Source of the DNA: Neorhizobium huautlense
Lineage (GTDB): Bacteria; Pseudomonadota; Alphaproteobacteria; Rhizobiales; Rhizobiaceae
Reading direction: 5' to 3'
Assembly (NCBI RefSeq): GCF_030811685.1
Contig: NZ_JAUSRF010000001.1
Span: 124,001 to 188,000, forward strand
DNA: 64,000 bases
Shown here: piece by piece, positions 45,360-54,732 of the stretch
How the letters are laid out: every line of letters starts with the position of its first letter
How positions within the stretch are numbered: position 1 is the first letter of the stretch
Made by a program: the position numbers and the translations under genes
The notes under the pieces: model-generated
Database searches by the model: none
Seen by the model: the letters and a program-made list of their open reading frames with translations, nothing else
What the model was told of the DNA's origin: nothing

Positions 45360-46862
45360 GTGACATATCGCCCTGACATTCGGTCGGGAAACGCTTCCAG
45401 GAACGAACCCTTGCTGCTCAGGTCCACCCTCATCTATGGTCCGGCGATCCTGCTGACGCGGCTCTCGGCTCTTCTGTTTCTGATCATTGCCACGCGCATC
45501 GTCGACCCCGTCGAATACGGATTGCTGACGCTTGTGGTGACCGTCGGGGAAATGGCCGATACCGCATTTGCCAACTGGCTGCGGGTGTCTCTTCTCAGGC
45601 TCGGCGGCAAGGGCGAAGTCAGTAGCGGCAGCCTGCTGCGCGCCGGACGGATGGTTCTGGCCACCACAGTCATCGGCCTCGTTGTTTCGGTCGGCGCCAG
45701 CGCCCTCATCGTGCCCGAGCGTTGGGGCGAGTTTTCCGCTGCGGTCTGCACCTATCTGATCGCCGGTGCGATCGCCCGTTATGCGCTGACAGTCCTGCAG
45801 ATGCAGCAGCGCCACAGCGCCTATTCCATGCTGGAATTTTTGCGCGCGGTGCTGCAGCTGGCGCTTCCCGCCGCGACCATGCTGGTCGAGCATAATTCCT
45901 TTCTCGCCATTTCCATTGCGTCCAGCCTCGGCATGCTGATCACCGGGCTTGCCGCCAACATCATCGCGTGGCGGCAGGTGGTGCACGGCCCGCCGCGTTT
46001 CACGCAGCGCGAATTTCTGGCGCTCGGCCTGCCGATCATCGCCATTGCGCTGGTGGGGTTCGGCCTCACCAATGCCGAGCGGGTGATGCTCAAGCTGTAT
46101 CAGGATGCCGCCGCCGTCGCGATCTTCGCCTCGGCCTACGCGCTGGCGCGCCAGCCGGTCGACATGATCGCCAATGCGATCAACATGGGCGCGTTCCCGG
46201 AAGCGGTCAGCCGCTTCGATGACCACGGGCAAGGGGCCGCCGGGGCTTTCCTGTCGCAGTTCATGGCGCTGACCTTCGCGCTTGCCTTGCCTGTCGTTGC
46301 GATATTGTCGGCACTCGGTTCCGATCTGGCTGCTCTTGTTCTGCCGGCTGCCTATGTCGGACCCTATACGCTGCTGTTCACGACGATCGCCATCGGGGCT
46401 TTTCTGACCAATCTTGCCGACTTCGTTTACGGTACGATGGTGCATGCCCATAAACGCCCTCTCCTGTTCATCGTCAGCAAACTGTTCGGCACGGCGACGA
46501 ATATCGGCCTCGCAATCCTGCTCATCCCTTCGATGGCGGAAGCCGGCGCCGCCCTGTGCCTGATGGGGGCGGCCGTCGTCAATCTCATCGTCACCGCCAT
46601 CATCAGCGAACGCCTGACGCCGATCGCCCTGCCCTGGCGCGCCATCATCACTGCAATGTTCGTTTCGGCCTGCGTCTGGGGCGCCGCTTATGGCGCCAAA
46701 ACGCTTCTGGCCGATACGTTCCTGCTGTTGCGTCTCGCAGTGGCGGGCATGGCGGGCGGCATCGTGTTTCTCCTGCTCAACGCCGCCTTCAATCCTCAGG
46801 CCGCACGACAGGTGATCGGCAAGACCAGAGGTTTTGTGCTGCGGCGCAGCTCAGACAACTGA
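45360..46862 (+). CDS. wzx: Polysaccharide repeat-unit flippase, Wzx type
   Basis: The product is 500 residues with about 13-14 hydrophobic segments. It matches the MOP/oligosaccharide flippase family (start STLIYGPAILLTRLSALLFL, then RIVDPVEYGLLTLVVTVGEM). It would flip the undecaprenyl-PP-linked repeat unit from the cytosolic to the periplasmic face. The start codon is GTG at 45360. It converges with wecG, with 18 bases between the stops. The name is by family only. Confidence 0.88.
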   Translation: MTYRPDIRSGNASRNEPLLLRSTLIYGPAILLTRLSALLFLIIATRIVDPVEYGLLTLVVTVGEMADTAFANWLRVSLLRLGGKGEVSSGSLLRAGRMVLATTVIGLVVSVGASALIVPERWGEFSAAVCTYLIAGAIARYALTVLQMQQRHSAYSMLEFLRAVLQLALPAATMLVEHNSFLAISIASSLGMLITGLAANIIAWRQVVHGPPRFTQREFLALGLPIIAIALVGFGLTNAERVMLKLYQDAAAVAIFASAYALARQPVDMIANAINMGAFPEAVSRFDDHGQGAAGAFLSQFMALTFALALPVVAILSALGSDLAALVLPAAYVGPYTLLFTTIAIGAFLTNLADFVYGTMVHAHKRPLLFIVSKLFGTATNIGLAILLIPSMAEAGAALCLMGAAVVNLIVTAIISERLTPIALPWRAIITAMFVSACVWGAAYGAKTLLADTFLLLRLAVAGMAGGIVFLLLNAAFNPQAARQVIGKTRGFVLRRSSDN

Positions 46863-46880
46863 CGCGCCGCCAAGACCAGC

Positions 46881-47681
46881 CTATCGATGCAACCGGCGAC
46901 GCCATATCTCCTGGCCGAGCAGCGACGCATAGGCCGTGTTGGTTTCGTAATAACGCCGCCACAGACGTTTCGGCTCCTGCGCGATGCGGAACAGCCATTC
47001 CAGACCCAGCGCCTGCACCATATGCGGCGCGCGGTTCACCTTACCGCCATAGACATCGAAACTGCCGCCGACGCCCATGACGAAACTCGTCGTCAGCCGC
47101 GTGCGGTATTTCTTCAAGAACCGCTCCTTTCGCGGCGTCGGCATGGCCACGAAAAGGCAATCGGCGCCGCTTTCGTTGATCTGCCGGACAATGGCGTCCT
47201 CGTCTTCTTCTCTGAAATAACCATTGCGCATGCCGGCGATTTTCAAGCCCGGATGGTCCTTGCCGAGACGCGCGGCAACGGCATCCAGCACGTTCTGTTC
47301 AGCCCCCAGAAGGAAGGGACGGTAACCGCCCTTTGCGCAGCGCTCGAACAGGTTCAGCATGATATCCACGCCCGCCACCCGTTCCGGTGCATGCAGGCCG
47401 CATAGGCGCGCGCCCCACAACACGCCGGCGCCGTCGATATTGATGATATCGGCGCTGGTCACATCCTCGCGCAGCTCGGAATTCTTGCGCATGGTCACGA
47501 GCTTGGCGACATTGACCACGACATGATGTAGAGGCCGATGTTCGCGCATCGCCTGTTCGGCGAGGTCCAGCGTTTCCTCCATCGTCAGCCCGTGCAGCGG
47601 GCAGCCGAGAAAGGTCATGCTGCGCGTGGCGAGCAGCGGGTGATCCACCCATTCGGGCTGTTTGAAAGCAAGATTGCTCAT
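46881..47681 (-). CDS. WecG/TagA/CpsF family glycosyltransferase
   Basis: The product is 266 residues. Signatures include VVNVAKLVTMRKNSELR, INIDGAGVLWGARLCG, PFLLGAEQNVLDAVA and LFVAMPTPRKERFLKKYRT. The family (GT26) transfers ManNAcA or ManNAc to an undecaprenyl-PP-GlcNAc acceptor, as in enterobacterial common antigen and teichoic acid linkage units. Its ATG overlaps the wecC stop (ATGA), so wecB-wecC-wecG act as a unit. This supports a ManNAcA-containing repeat unit. Confidence 0.92.
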   Translation of the reverse strand: MSNLAFKQPEWVDHPLLATRSMTFLGCPLHGLTMEETLDLAEQAMREHRPLHHVVVNVAKLVTMRKNSELREDVTSADIINIDGAGVLWGARLCGLHAPERVAGVDIMLNLFERCAKGGYRPFLLGAEQNVLDAVAARLGKDHPGLKIAGMRNGYFREEDEDAIVRQINESGADCLFVAMPTPRKERFLKKYRTRLTTSFVMGVGGSFDVYGGKVNRAPHMVQALGLEWLFRIAQEPKRLWRRYYETNTAYASLLGQEIWRRRLHR

Positions 47682-49012
47682 GCCGCTCTCCCGATCTCGA
47701 CGGCCGGCATGTCGGCCAGATTGCTCTTCTTGCCTTCGATGCGCGCATCCGGACGGCGCGCCTTGCGCCATGTCCAGAGGCCACGCGTATCGACCAGCTT
47801 CTTGTCCTTCAGCGATTCAGAGTCGATGAAGTTGAACTGGCGATGATCGACCAGAAGCACGACGATATCGGCTTCATCGATTGCCGTCAGCGCATCGGTA
47901 AAGACAATTCCCTTGTCCTGCAGCGCAGGCGGCAGCGAGCGTGTATGCGGCTCGGCGGCCACGAGGCGAATATCCGGATTGGCGGACAGAAGCTCGACAA
48001 CCTCGACGGCCGGGCTTTCGCGCATGTCGTCGATGTTAGGCTTGAAGCTCAGGCCGAGGCAGGCAACCGTCTGCTTGCGGCCCGGTTCCAGCAGCGCCTC
48101 GATATCCTTCACCACAGTGTGGGGACGGTGCGAATTGATCTGGCGAGCGGAGCGCATCAGCGGCGTGCTTTCAGGCGCGGCGTCGATGATGAAATACGGA
48201 TCGACGGCGATGCAATGGCCACCGACACCCGGGCCCGGCTGCAGGATGTTGACGCGCGGATGGCGGTTGGCGAGATCGATGACCTCCCAGACATTCAGCG
48301 ACAGATCCTGGCAGACGGCGGCAAGCTCGTTGGCGAAGGCGATATTGACGTCGCGGAAAGCGTTTTCCGTCAGCTTCACCAGTTCAGCCGCTTCCGCCAC
48401 CGTGACGAACAGGTCGCCGGCAACGAAGCTGGCATAAAGCGCTGCCGTGCGCTCCGACGAGCGTCGCGACAGGCCACCGATCGAACGGTCATTGTTGATG
48501 AGTTCCGTCAGAACCTTGCCCGGCAGCACTCGCTCCGGCGAATAGGCGACGTAGATATCGCTGTCGTCGTTGATGTCGGACGGGAATGAAAGGTCCGGCC
48601 GCAGCTCTGCCAGAAGCGACGACATGGTGCGGGTGGTCCCGACCGGCGAGGTCGATTCCAGCACCACGAGATCGCCCTTCTTGAGGATCGGAGCGATGCT
48701 GCGGGCTGCGGCCAGCACGTAGGACACATCCGGCTTCAGATCATTGGTGATCGGCGTTGGCACAGCGATGACATAGGCATCGGCCGGCTGCGGCGTCGAG
48801 AACGCCTGCAGGGCGCCCTGCGCGACAACCTTCTGGATCAGGCCATCGAGATCGGGCTCAACGATATGGATCTCGCCGCGATTGACCTTTTCAACGACGG
48901 CTTCGTTGACATCGACGCCGACGACCTTGAAGCCGCGGCTGGCAAAAATGGCGCAGGTCGGCAGGCCGATATAGCCCATGCCGATAACGGATACGGTCTT
49001 GATTTCACGCAT
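47678..49012 (-). CDS. wecC: UDP-N-acetyl-D-mannosamine dehydrogenase
   Basis: The product is 444 residues. The NAD-binding Rossmann motif is VIGMGYIGLPT (residues 9-19) and the catalytic Cys267 is in GPGVGGHCIAVDPYF. It belongs to the UDP-sugar 6-dehydrogenase family; adjacency to wecB and wecG points to UDP-ManNAc oxidation to UDP-ManNAcA. The ATG at 49012 overlaps the wecB stop by 8 bases. A longer frame reaching 49201 lies over wecB and is discounted. Confidence 0.92.
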   Translation of the reverse strand: MREIKTVSVIGMGYIGLPTCAIFASRGFKVVGVDVNEAVVEKVNRGEIHIVEPDLDGLIQKVVAQGALQAFSTPQPADAYVIAVPTPITNDLKPDVSYVLAAARSIAPILKKGDLVVLESTSPVGTTRTMSSLLAELRPDLSFPSDINDDSDIYVAYSPERVLPGKVLTELINNDRSIGGLSRRSSERTAALYASFVAGDLFVTVAEAAELVKLTENAFRDVNIAFANELAAVCQDLSLNVWEVIDLANRHPRVNILQPGPGVGGHCIAVDPYFIIDAAPESTPLMRSARQINSHRPHTVVKDIEALLEPGRKQTVACLGLSFKPNIDDMRESPAVEVVELLSANPDIRLVAAEPHTRSLPPALQDKGIVFTDALTAIDEADIVVLLVDHRQFNFIDSESLKDKKLVDTRGLWTWRKARRPDARIEGKKSNLADMPAVEIGRAA

Positions 49013-50156
49013 GGGAAAGCTCCTCGAGAATTCGTTGGCTTGCCTTGCCGTCGCCATAGGGATTGTGGCGTTCGGCCATGTTTCGGTAGGCGTTTTCATC
49101 GTCCAGAAGGGTTGTTGCGGTGCGCAGGATGGCATCGACATCGGTGCCGACCAGGCGCGCGGTCCCGGCCGCCACACCTTCCGGCCGCTCCGTATTTTCA
49201 CGCATCACCAGAACCGGCTTGCCGAGAGACGGCGCCTCTTCCTGCACACCGCCGCTATCGGTCAGAACCAGATAGCTCTTCTTCTGCAGATAGAGGAAAG
49301 GCAGGTATTCCTGCGGGTCGATCAGATGGACATTCGGGATATCGGCAAGTTCCATCCTCACCACATCACGAACATTCGGATTGGGGTGGACGGGAAAGAC
49401 GATCGAAACGTCACCGCGTGCCGCCAGCACTTTCAGCGCCTTGCAGATGCGTTCGATACCGCCATCGAAATTTTCGCGGCGATGGCCGGTGACCAGAACC
49501 AGCTTTTTCGACTGGTCGATGAAACCGAAACGAGCCGCCATTTCCGCGCTCATCAGGTCGTCATCATCCAACATGCCGGAGAAATGCAGCAGGGTGTCGA
49601 TGACCGTATTGCCGGTGACGAGAATGTTGGCGGAGGATTTTCCTTCGGCCAGCAGATTGTCGCGTGCTTCCGCCGTCGGTGCGAAATGCCACCTGGCGAT
49701 ATCGCCGATGATCTTGCGGTTCAGCTCTTCGGGAAACGGACTGTCGATATTGTGGCTTCGAAGACCTGCCTCGATATGAGCCACCGGTATGCGCTTGTAA
49801 AAGGCCGCAAGTGCTGCCGCCATCGCTGTTGTTGTATCACCTTGAACCATGACGATATCAGGCCTGGCGCTTTCCAGCACATCATTCATGCCCTTGAGGA
49901 CACGCTCGGTGACGTCGAAAAGCGTCTGGCCGGGACGCATGATGTTCAGGTCGTAATGGACAGGAAGCCCGGTCAGCGAAATGATCTGATCCAGCATGTC
50001 ACGGTGCTGGGCCGTCACGCAGATTTCCGTGTCAAAAGCCTCATGCGCAAGGGCTGCGCGGGCCACCGGAAAACATTTCAGGCCCTCGGGCCGTGTACCG
50101 AAAACGATCAGAAGGCGACGCTTCGCCAGCCGCTCCCCACGTGCAAATGTCTGCAT
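49005..50156 (-). CDS. wecB: UDP-N-acetylglucosamine 2-epimerase (non-hydrolysing)
   Basis: The product is 383 residues. It converts UDP-GlcNAc to UDP-ManNAc in the cytosol. Motifs are LIVFGTRPEGLK, QGDTTTAMAAA, VTGHRRENFDGG, TDSGGVQEEAPSLGKP and RENTERPEG. It is the first gene of the wecB-wecC-wecG operon. The ATG at 50156 is taken; an in-frame TTG at 50162 would add two residues. It is divergent from the beta-propeller gene at 50355. Confidence 0.95.
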   Translation of the reverse strand: MQTFARGERLAKRRLLIVFGTRPEGLKCFPVARAALAHEAFDTEICVTAQHRDMLDQIISLTGLPVHYDLNIMRPGQTLFDVTERVLKGMNDVLESARPDIVMVQGDTTTAMAAALAAFYKRIPVAHIEAGLRSHNIDSPFPEELNRKIIGDIARWHFAPTAEARDNLLAEGKSSANILVTGNTVIDTLLHFSGMLDDDDLMSAEMAARFGFIDQSKKLVLVTGHRRENFDGGIERICKALKVLAARGDVSIVFPVHPNPNVRDVVRMELADIPNVHLIDPQEYLPFLYLQKKSYLVLTDSGGVQEEAPSLGKPVLVMRENTERPEGVAAGTARLVGTDVDAILRTATTLLDDENAYRNMAERHNPYGDGKASQRILEELSHA

Positions 50157-50294
50157 AGCCAACCCACCCCATCAAGTTGATGTGCGGAAAGTTGGGCCGA
50201 ATAGATTGACGGGCGATTGCTTTTATTGCCGGCATTTTAATGATGTCGCAGAAAATATGACGCGGTGACACATTTTAACTGACAATTAACCAAG

Positions 50295-50331
50295 ACAGAC
50301 CTGTTCTGTGCGAATAAAACCAATTTATTCG
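50295..50331. promoter_or_regulatory. Two inverted repeats in the wecB/propeller-gene divergent promoter
   Basis: ACAGA-CCTGT-TCTGT (50295-50309) and CGAATAAA-ACCAA-TTTATTCG (50311-50331) are perfect inverted repeats in an AT-rich stretch. The second has 8-bp arms and ends 23 bases before the GTG start of the propeller gene. They are candidate operators or an mRNA-leader hairpin. Confidence 0.45.
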
Positions 50332-50354
50332 ACGTCGGGAGGCGAGCAGACGCA

Positions 50355-51800
50355 GTGAAGACTTTGCTTTTGATTGGTCACGCAGGACAAGCCCGCCGCT
50401 GGGAACATGAGTTGCTTGAGCGGCTTCATAATGAGGGTTTCCATATCCTGACCGCGGTGTCGCCAACCACCAGCCCGGCACCGCGCGGCCTGAATGGTAT
50501 CCTCCGGCTGGAGGCAAAAAAGCTGGGCGCCTCTTCCGCCAGTCTGGCCGCACCTTTTCCCGTAGAAACCAGCGGCATGGCCGAACTGGTTATAGACCTA
50601 ACCGGCAAAGCCCCTCCTGCGGATGCGCAAAAAGTCCTGTCCCTCTCGATCGCGGGTGCAAAAACCATCGATGAAGGTCTTGCCCGGCTTCGTAGCACGA
50701 CCGGTGCCGCGCCCGACATCGTCGCCTGGCTGAACGGCAAGGCCGTCGCGATTGCCAGCCCCATGCTTGGCGATCGCGTGTGGTTTTCGCGCGATTGCAC
50801 CGATGTGCTGGCCGCCGCGCAGAACCTGATCGTGATGTGCATCAGGCGGTTTGCTGCGGGCCGTCTCACCGCCATCGACGAGCCAGTGGCCCAAACGCCC
50901 TCAAGGCCATTTTTGCTCGGCTACGGCTTACGGTTGGGCAAAGGTCTTGCGGCGCGCCTGCTGCACAGGCTGAAACCCGGTTCCCGGCCTTTTTATTGGC
51001 AGGTCGGCTATCGTCTGCATTCCGGCGCCGGTGTCGCCGGAACCCGACGTCTGGATGGCGCCTCCTTCACGCTTTTGCACGACGACGGGCAGTGCTTTTA
51101 CGCCGACCCGTTTGCATTCGAGCATCAGGGCCGGTCCTATCTGTTCGTCGAGGAATTCCCGTACGCCCTCGGGCGCGGCATCATTTCCGTCGCGGAAATT
51201 GGGCCGGATAGCACCTGCACGACGCCACGCGCTGTTCTGGAAGAGCCGCACCATCTTTCCTATCCGAACGTCTTTGAGCGGGACGGTTCGATCTTCATGA
51301 TCCCAGAAAGCGGGGCGGCAAACGAGGTCGTTCTCTATCGCGCCGAACAATTCCCGAACCGCTGGGTGCGCGACACGGTTTTGCTCGCCGGACACTGTTT
51401 TAACGACGCCACCCTTGTGGAACGTGACGGGCGCTTGTGGATGTTCGGGACCGAGCGCATCGGCCGGGGCAGCGCCTCCGATACGCTCATAGTTTACAGC
51501 GCTTCCGATCTGCGCGGACCATGGCAACCGCACGGGCTCAACCCGATCCTGATCGACCGCGCCGGCGCACGCCCGGGCGGGCATGTCATTCACGGGGAGG
51601 GCAAGGTGTTTCTGCCGATGCAGGATGGCACGCTCAAATATGGCGGTGGGCTCTGCCTTCGCGAAATCATCAGGCTGGATGACGAGGACGTGGTTCTGGG
51701 ACCGATCCAGCCGGTCACATCAGGCCCGGCCTGGCATGGCACGGGTATTCACACCCTTACCCGCAGCGGCCGGCTGGAAATGATCGACAGCGCACCCTGA
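50355..51800 (+). CDS. Two-domain protein with GINT1/GH43-like beta-propeller, polysaccharide locus
   Basis: The product is 481 residues. The first ~200 residues (LLIGHAGQARRWEHELLERL on) are of unknown type. From about residue 215 repeats such as DPFAFEHQGRSYLFVEEFPY, YPNVFERDGSIFMIPESG and DATLVERDGRLWMFGTE indicate a five-bladed propeller like the N-terminal domain of glucosamine inositolphosphorylceramide transferase (GINT1) and GH43-type enzymes. Bacterial relatives occur in surface-polysaccharide loci, sometimes fused to formyltransferase-like domains. Activity is unknown; a glycosyl- or acyl-transfer role is plausible. The start is GTG with GGGAGG upstream. Its 3' end overlaps the convergent wzy-like gene by 52 bases. 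Confidence 0.72.
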   Translation: MKTLLLIGHAGQARRWEHELLERLHNEGFHILTAVSPTTSPAPRGLNGILRLEAKKLGASSASLAAPFPVETSGMAELVIDLTGKAPPADAQKVLSLSIAGAKTIDEGLARLRSTTGAAPDIVAWLNGKAVAIASPMLGDRVWFSRDCTDVLAAAQNLIVMCIRRFAAGRLTAIDEPVAQTPSRPFLLGYGLRLGKGLAARLLHRLKPGSRPFYWQVGYRLHSGAGVAGTRRLDGASFTLLHDDGQCFYADPFAFEHQGRSYLFVEEFPYALGRGIISVAEIGPDSTCTTPRAVLEEPHHLSYPNVFERDGSIFMIPESGAANEVVLYRAEQFPNRWVRDTVLLAGHCFNDATLVERDGRLWMFGTERIGRGSASDTLIVYSASDLRGPWQPHGLNPILIDRAGARPGGHVIHGEGKVFLPMQDGTLKYGGGLCLREIIRLDDEDVVLGPIQPVTSGPAWHGTGIHTLTRSGRLEMIDSAP

Positions 51801-53065
51801 CGCGGCGGCGGGATTTCTTCCGGCCGAGAACGGAAGGCCATGATCAGCACCACCAGCAGGATGATGTCGCCGTTCTTGGTGGCCAGCGCATTGTTGGAGA
51901 GTTCCGCGATCAGAAAGATGGCGGTCGCGATGCGCGCCTGCATGGCCGCACCGCGCAACAGCCGCAAGAACAGGCGCACGACAACAACCGTTAGCACCAT
52001 CGCCGCCGGCAACCCGGCCTGAAGCACCAGAAGCACGGGCGCGCTTTCGATATAGGGCAGGCGCAGTTTTTCACGCACGGTTTCAAGCAGCAATTGCGGG
52101 CTCATGCCCAGCATGATGTCCTTCCAGCTGACGAAACCAAAAATCTGGTAGACATCAATACGCGCCATGAAATTGCCGTCGCTGGCAGCACCCTGAAAAC
52201 GGGCCAGAAAACCACCGGCAAGCAAGCCCGCAAAAAACACCAGACCGAGAGCGCCTGCCATGAGCAGCACGATACGCTTGGCCTTTCGCTCATCCGTCCG
52301 GGAAAGCTGTGGCCAACGCACCAGCAGCAACAACAGGACCACTTCGATTGCAGCCAGCACAAGCGCGGTTCGGGCGCCGGACGCGATGCAGCCGAAAAAC
52401 ACCAGCGCCACGGCCGATAGCCGCAGCCAGACCGGCCAGCCGGTCAGCGTGGCAAAACCGACGGCCAGGACACAATAGCCGCCAAGCGACAGCGGGTGAC
52501 CAGTCAGGCCGGTGGCGCGAAAATACGGCTCGCTTTCGGTGAACGGCATGACACGTCGCTGGATAACGGCCTCGCCGAGCGCAATTGTCGCGCTGAGCAT
52601 CAACACCACGACGACACAAGTGCCGATCATCCGGCGCGCATGCGGCGGCAGGGTCAGCATCAACATCGCGGCAAGGCAGGCCGTCAGATAGGTATCGACG
52701 ATCACACCTGTGGCGCCGATACGTGAAATCGCAATCACGTAGACGACCAACCCACCGAGAATGCCGACCTGAAAGAGCAGAAACCGGAAGAGCGGAATAT
52801 CATCGCCGCGCAGCGGAATGCGCCGTGCAAACAGGGACAGGATCAGCAGGCCGCCGATCAGATAGGTTCCCAGATGGAATTTTGCATAAAACGGCCCGCC
52901 TTCGCTCGTATAGGGCAGGATCAGGTTCATCAATTGTGATGTCAGCAGCAGACGCAGTAAAAGGACGCCAGCGACGCTCAGGAAAAGCAGCATGACGATA
53001 GCGTTGGCACGAAGGTCAATCACCGCGTGATGGGGATCGTTGATCTGGCCGGCTGTTTGCTTCAT
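51749..53065 (-). CDS. O-antigen ligase/polymerase (Wzy-like) membrane protein
   Basis: The product is 438 residues with about 11-12 hydrophobic segments. The central region (TGLTGHPLSLGGYCVLAVGF and FFGCIASGARTALVLAAIEV) matches the Wzy_C/WaaL pattern, including conserved Arg and Gly residues near a periplasmic loop. It would polymerise the flipped repeat units, or ligate them, in the periplasmic membrane face. AGGA precedes the ATG at 53065; a GTG at 53077 is also possible. The convergent 3' overlap with the propeller gene is genuine on sequence. Confidence 0.82.
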   Translation of the reverse strand: MKQTAGQINDPHHAVIDLRANAIVMLLFLSVAGVLLLRLLLTSQLMNLILPYTSEGGPFYAKFHLGTYLIGGLLILSLFARRIPLRGDDIPLFRFLLFQVGILGGLVVYVIAISRIGATGVIVDTYLTACLAAMLMLTLPPHARRMIGTCVVVVLMLSATIALGEAVIQRRVMPFTESEPYFRATGLTGHPLSLGGYCVLAVGFATLTGWPVWLRLSAVALVFFGCIASGARTALVLAAIEVVLLLLLVRWPQLSRTDERKAKRIVLLMAGALGLVFFAGLLAGGFLARFQGAASDGNFMARIDVYQIFGFVSWKDIMLGMSPQLLLETVREKLRLPYIESAPVLLVLQAGLPAAMVLTVVVVRLFLRLLRGAAMQARIATAIFLIAELSNNALATKNGDIILLVVLIMAFRSRPEEIPPPRQGALSIISSRPLRVRV

Positions 53066-53144
53066 CCGATCCTGCACAAATTGCTCGCTGCCAGCGCCTA
53101 TACTGACGCATTCTCATAAAATTGCAGGGACATGCCAATATTTC

Positions 53145-53163
53145 GTTTCAATCGGAATGAAAC
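53145..53163. promoter_or_regulatory. Inverted repeat upstream of the wzz-like gene
   Basis: GTTTCA-ATCGGAA-TGAAAC is a perfect 6-bp-arm inverted repeat between the divergent wzy-like and wzz-like genes, 54 bases before the latter's start. It is a candidate operator. Confidence 0.4.
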
Positions 53164-53217
53164 CTTAACCTGCCGAAGCCTAGAAATACGCGGAACTGGG
53201 GAACAAGGCGTTAACGG

Positions 53218-54732
53218 ATGTCCGCCAACATCGACCGCTCACAACTGCACGAGACCCGACATCACGGGATCGACGCACCGCATGCCGGTCGATCCTGGCC
53301 GCGCGAAGTCGCGCCCGAAGAACAGCCGCATCCAAGCCAGGTCGTGACCATTGGCAAGGTTGCCGATTTCCTCGAGCTCGATTTGCGCCGACTGTTCGTC
53401 TGGCTGAAATCCGGCCTTGTGCTGATCATCATCGCCATGGTGCTGGGCGGCATTCTCGCCGCCGCATATGGCATGCTCGCCACGCGGCGCTACACGGTTA
53501 CAGTAGAGGTGTTGATAGATCCGGCCAATTTGCAGGTGGTCAACAACGACCTCTATTCCCAACCCGGTCAGATCGACGGTCAGTTGCTGACCGTGGTCAA
53601 CCGCATGCGCATCATGACCTCCGGCAACGTGCTTTCGCGTGTCGTCGAGACGATGAAACTTGCCGATGATCCCGAATTTTACGAACCGCCCAAACCCGGC
53701 CTGTTGTCCGGCCTGACCGGCGGCGCGCCAACCACTGAGCCCAATCCGCAGCTGGCGGCCGTGAAAGCCCTGCAGAAAAAGGTGTCCGTCTCGGCGGACG
53801 ACCGGTCGTTTATCGCTGCCCTTTCGGTCTCCTCGGTATCATCCGACAAGGCGATTGCAATTTCACGCGCCATTGTCGAGGCGTTTCAGGAAGAGCTCGC
53901 CAGGGCCGATGCCGATGGCGCCCGCCGCGCCGCTTCCGCCCTCGATGAGCGGCTGGACCAGTTGAAACGCGATGTTCTGGCAGCCGACGAAAAGGTGGAA
54001 GCCTATCGCCGCGCCAACAACCTGACGACCGGCGAGGATGGCCAGCTGGTCAGCTCCCTGTCGCTCACACAACTCAACACCCAGCTTGCGGCGGCCCGCA
54101 CACGCGTCATCGATGCGCAGGTCAGCTACAATGCGCTGATGAAGGTCGGCACCGATGCCGTCGGCAACCAGCTGGCGGTGCCGAGCGGCCTTGCTTTGCT
54201 GCTCGACCGGGCAAGCGCGCTGCGCCAGCAGGTGGAGGCGCTGAGAATGGTCTATGGCGACCGGCACCCTTCGATCGTGCGCATGCAGGCCGAATTGACG
54301 GCCATGGGCGATCAGGTCCGTAACGAACTGACCCGCGCCACCAATGCCGCCAAGTCCGAACTGGACAAGGCCAATTCGGCGCTCAACACGCTGCGCGGCC
54401 AGATGACGGAACTGGAAGGTTCGGCCTTCAACGACAACCACTCGCAGGTGGAACTGCGCGAATTGCAGCGTGATGCCACCTCGAAAGCCGCCATCTACGA
54501 AAGCTTTCTGTCGCGTGCCCGACAGATCACCGAGCGGGAGCAGATCAACACGACGAATGTGCGTGTGATCTCCGAGGCACTTCCACCATCCGGCCGATCC
54601 TGGCCGCCGAGCACCACCGTCCTGTTCGTGCTTGGCCTGATCGGCGGGCTGATCGTCGGCACCGGCCTTGCCGTCATCCGCGGCATCATCATCGACATGC
54701 GCCAGCCGCCGCGTAGCCTCCTCGCCTACTGA
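53218..54732 (+). CDS. Wzz/GumC-type polysaccharide chain-length determinant
   Basis: The product is 504 residues. A hydrophilic N-terminus of ~60 residues precedes the first membrane helix (LVLIIIAMVLGGILAAAYGM). A long periplasmic coiled-coil region spans ~90-450 (for example DERLDQLKRDVLAADEKVEA), and a second helix with the PxxP-type motif ALPPSGRSWPPSTTVLFVLG closes it. This is the polysaccharide co-polymerase architecture controlling chain length and export. The C-terminus lacks a BY-kinase domain. It overlaps the next gene by 1 base (TGATG). Confidence 0.9.
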   Translation: MSANIDRSQLHETRHHGIDAPHAGRSWPREVAPEEQPHPSQVVTIGKVADFLELDLRRLFVWLKSGLVLIIIAMVLGGILAAAYGMLATRRYTVTVEVLIDPANLQVVNNDLYSQPGQIDGQLLTVVNRMRIMTSGNVLSRVVETMKLADDPEFYEPPKPGLLSGLTGGAPTTEPNPQLAAVKALQKKVSVSADDRSFIAALSVSSVSSDKAIAISRAIVEAFQEELARADADGARRAASALDERLDQLKRDVLAADEKVEAYRRANNLTTGEDGQLVSSLSLTQLNTQLAAARTRVIDAQVSYNALMKVGTDAVGNQLAVPSGLALLLDRASALRQQVEALRMVYGDRHPSIVRMQAELTAMGDQVRNELTRATNAAKSELDKANSALNTLRGQMTELEGSAFNDNHSQVELRELQRDATSKAAIYESFLSRARQITEREQINTTNVRVISEALPPSGRSWPPSTTVLFVLGLIGGLIVGTGLAVIRGIIIDMRQPPRSLLAY

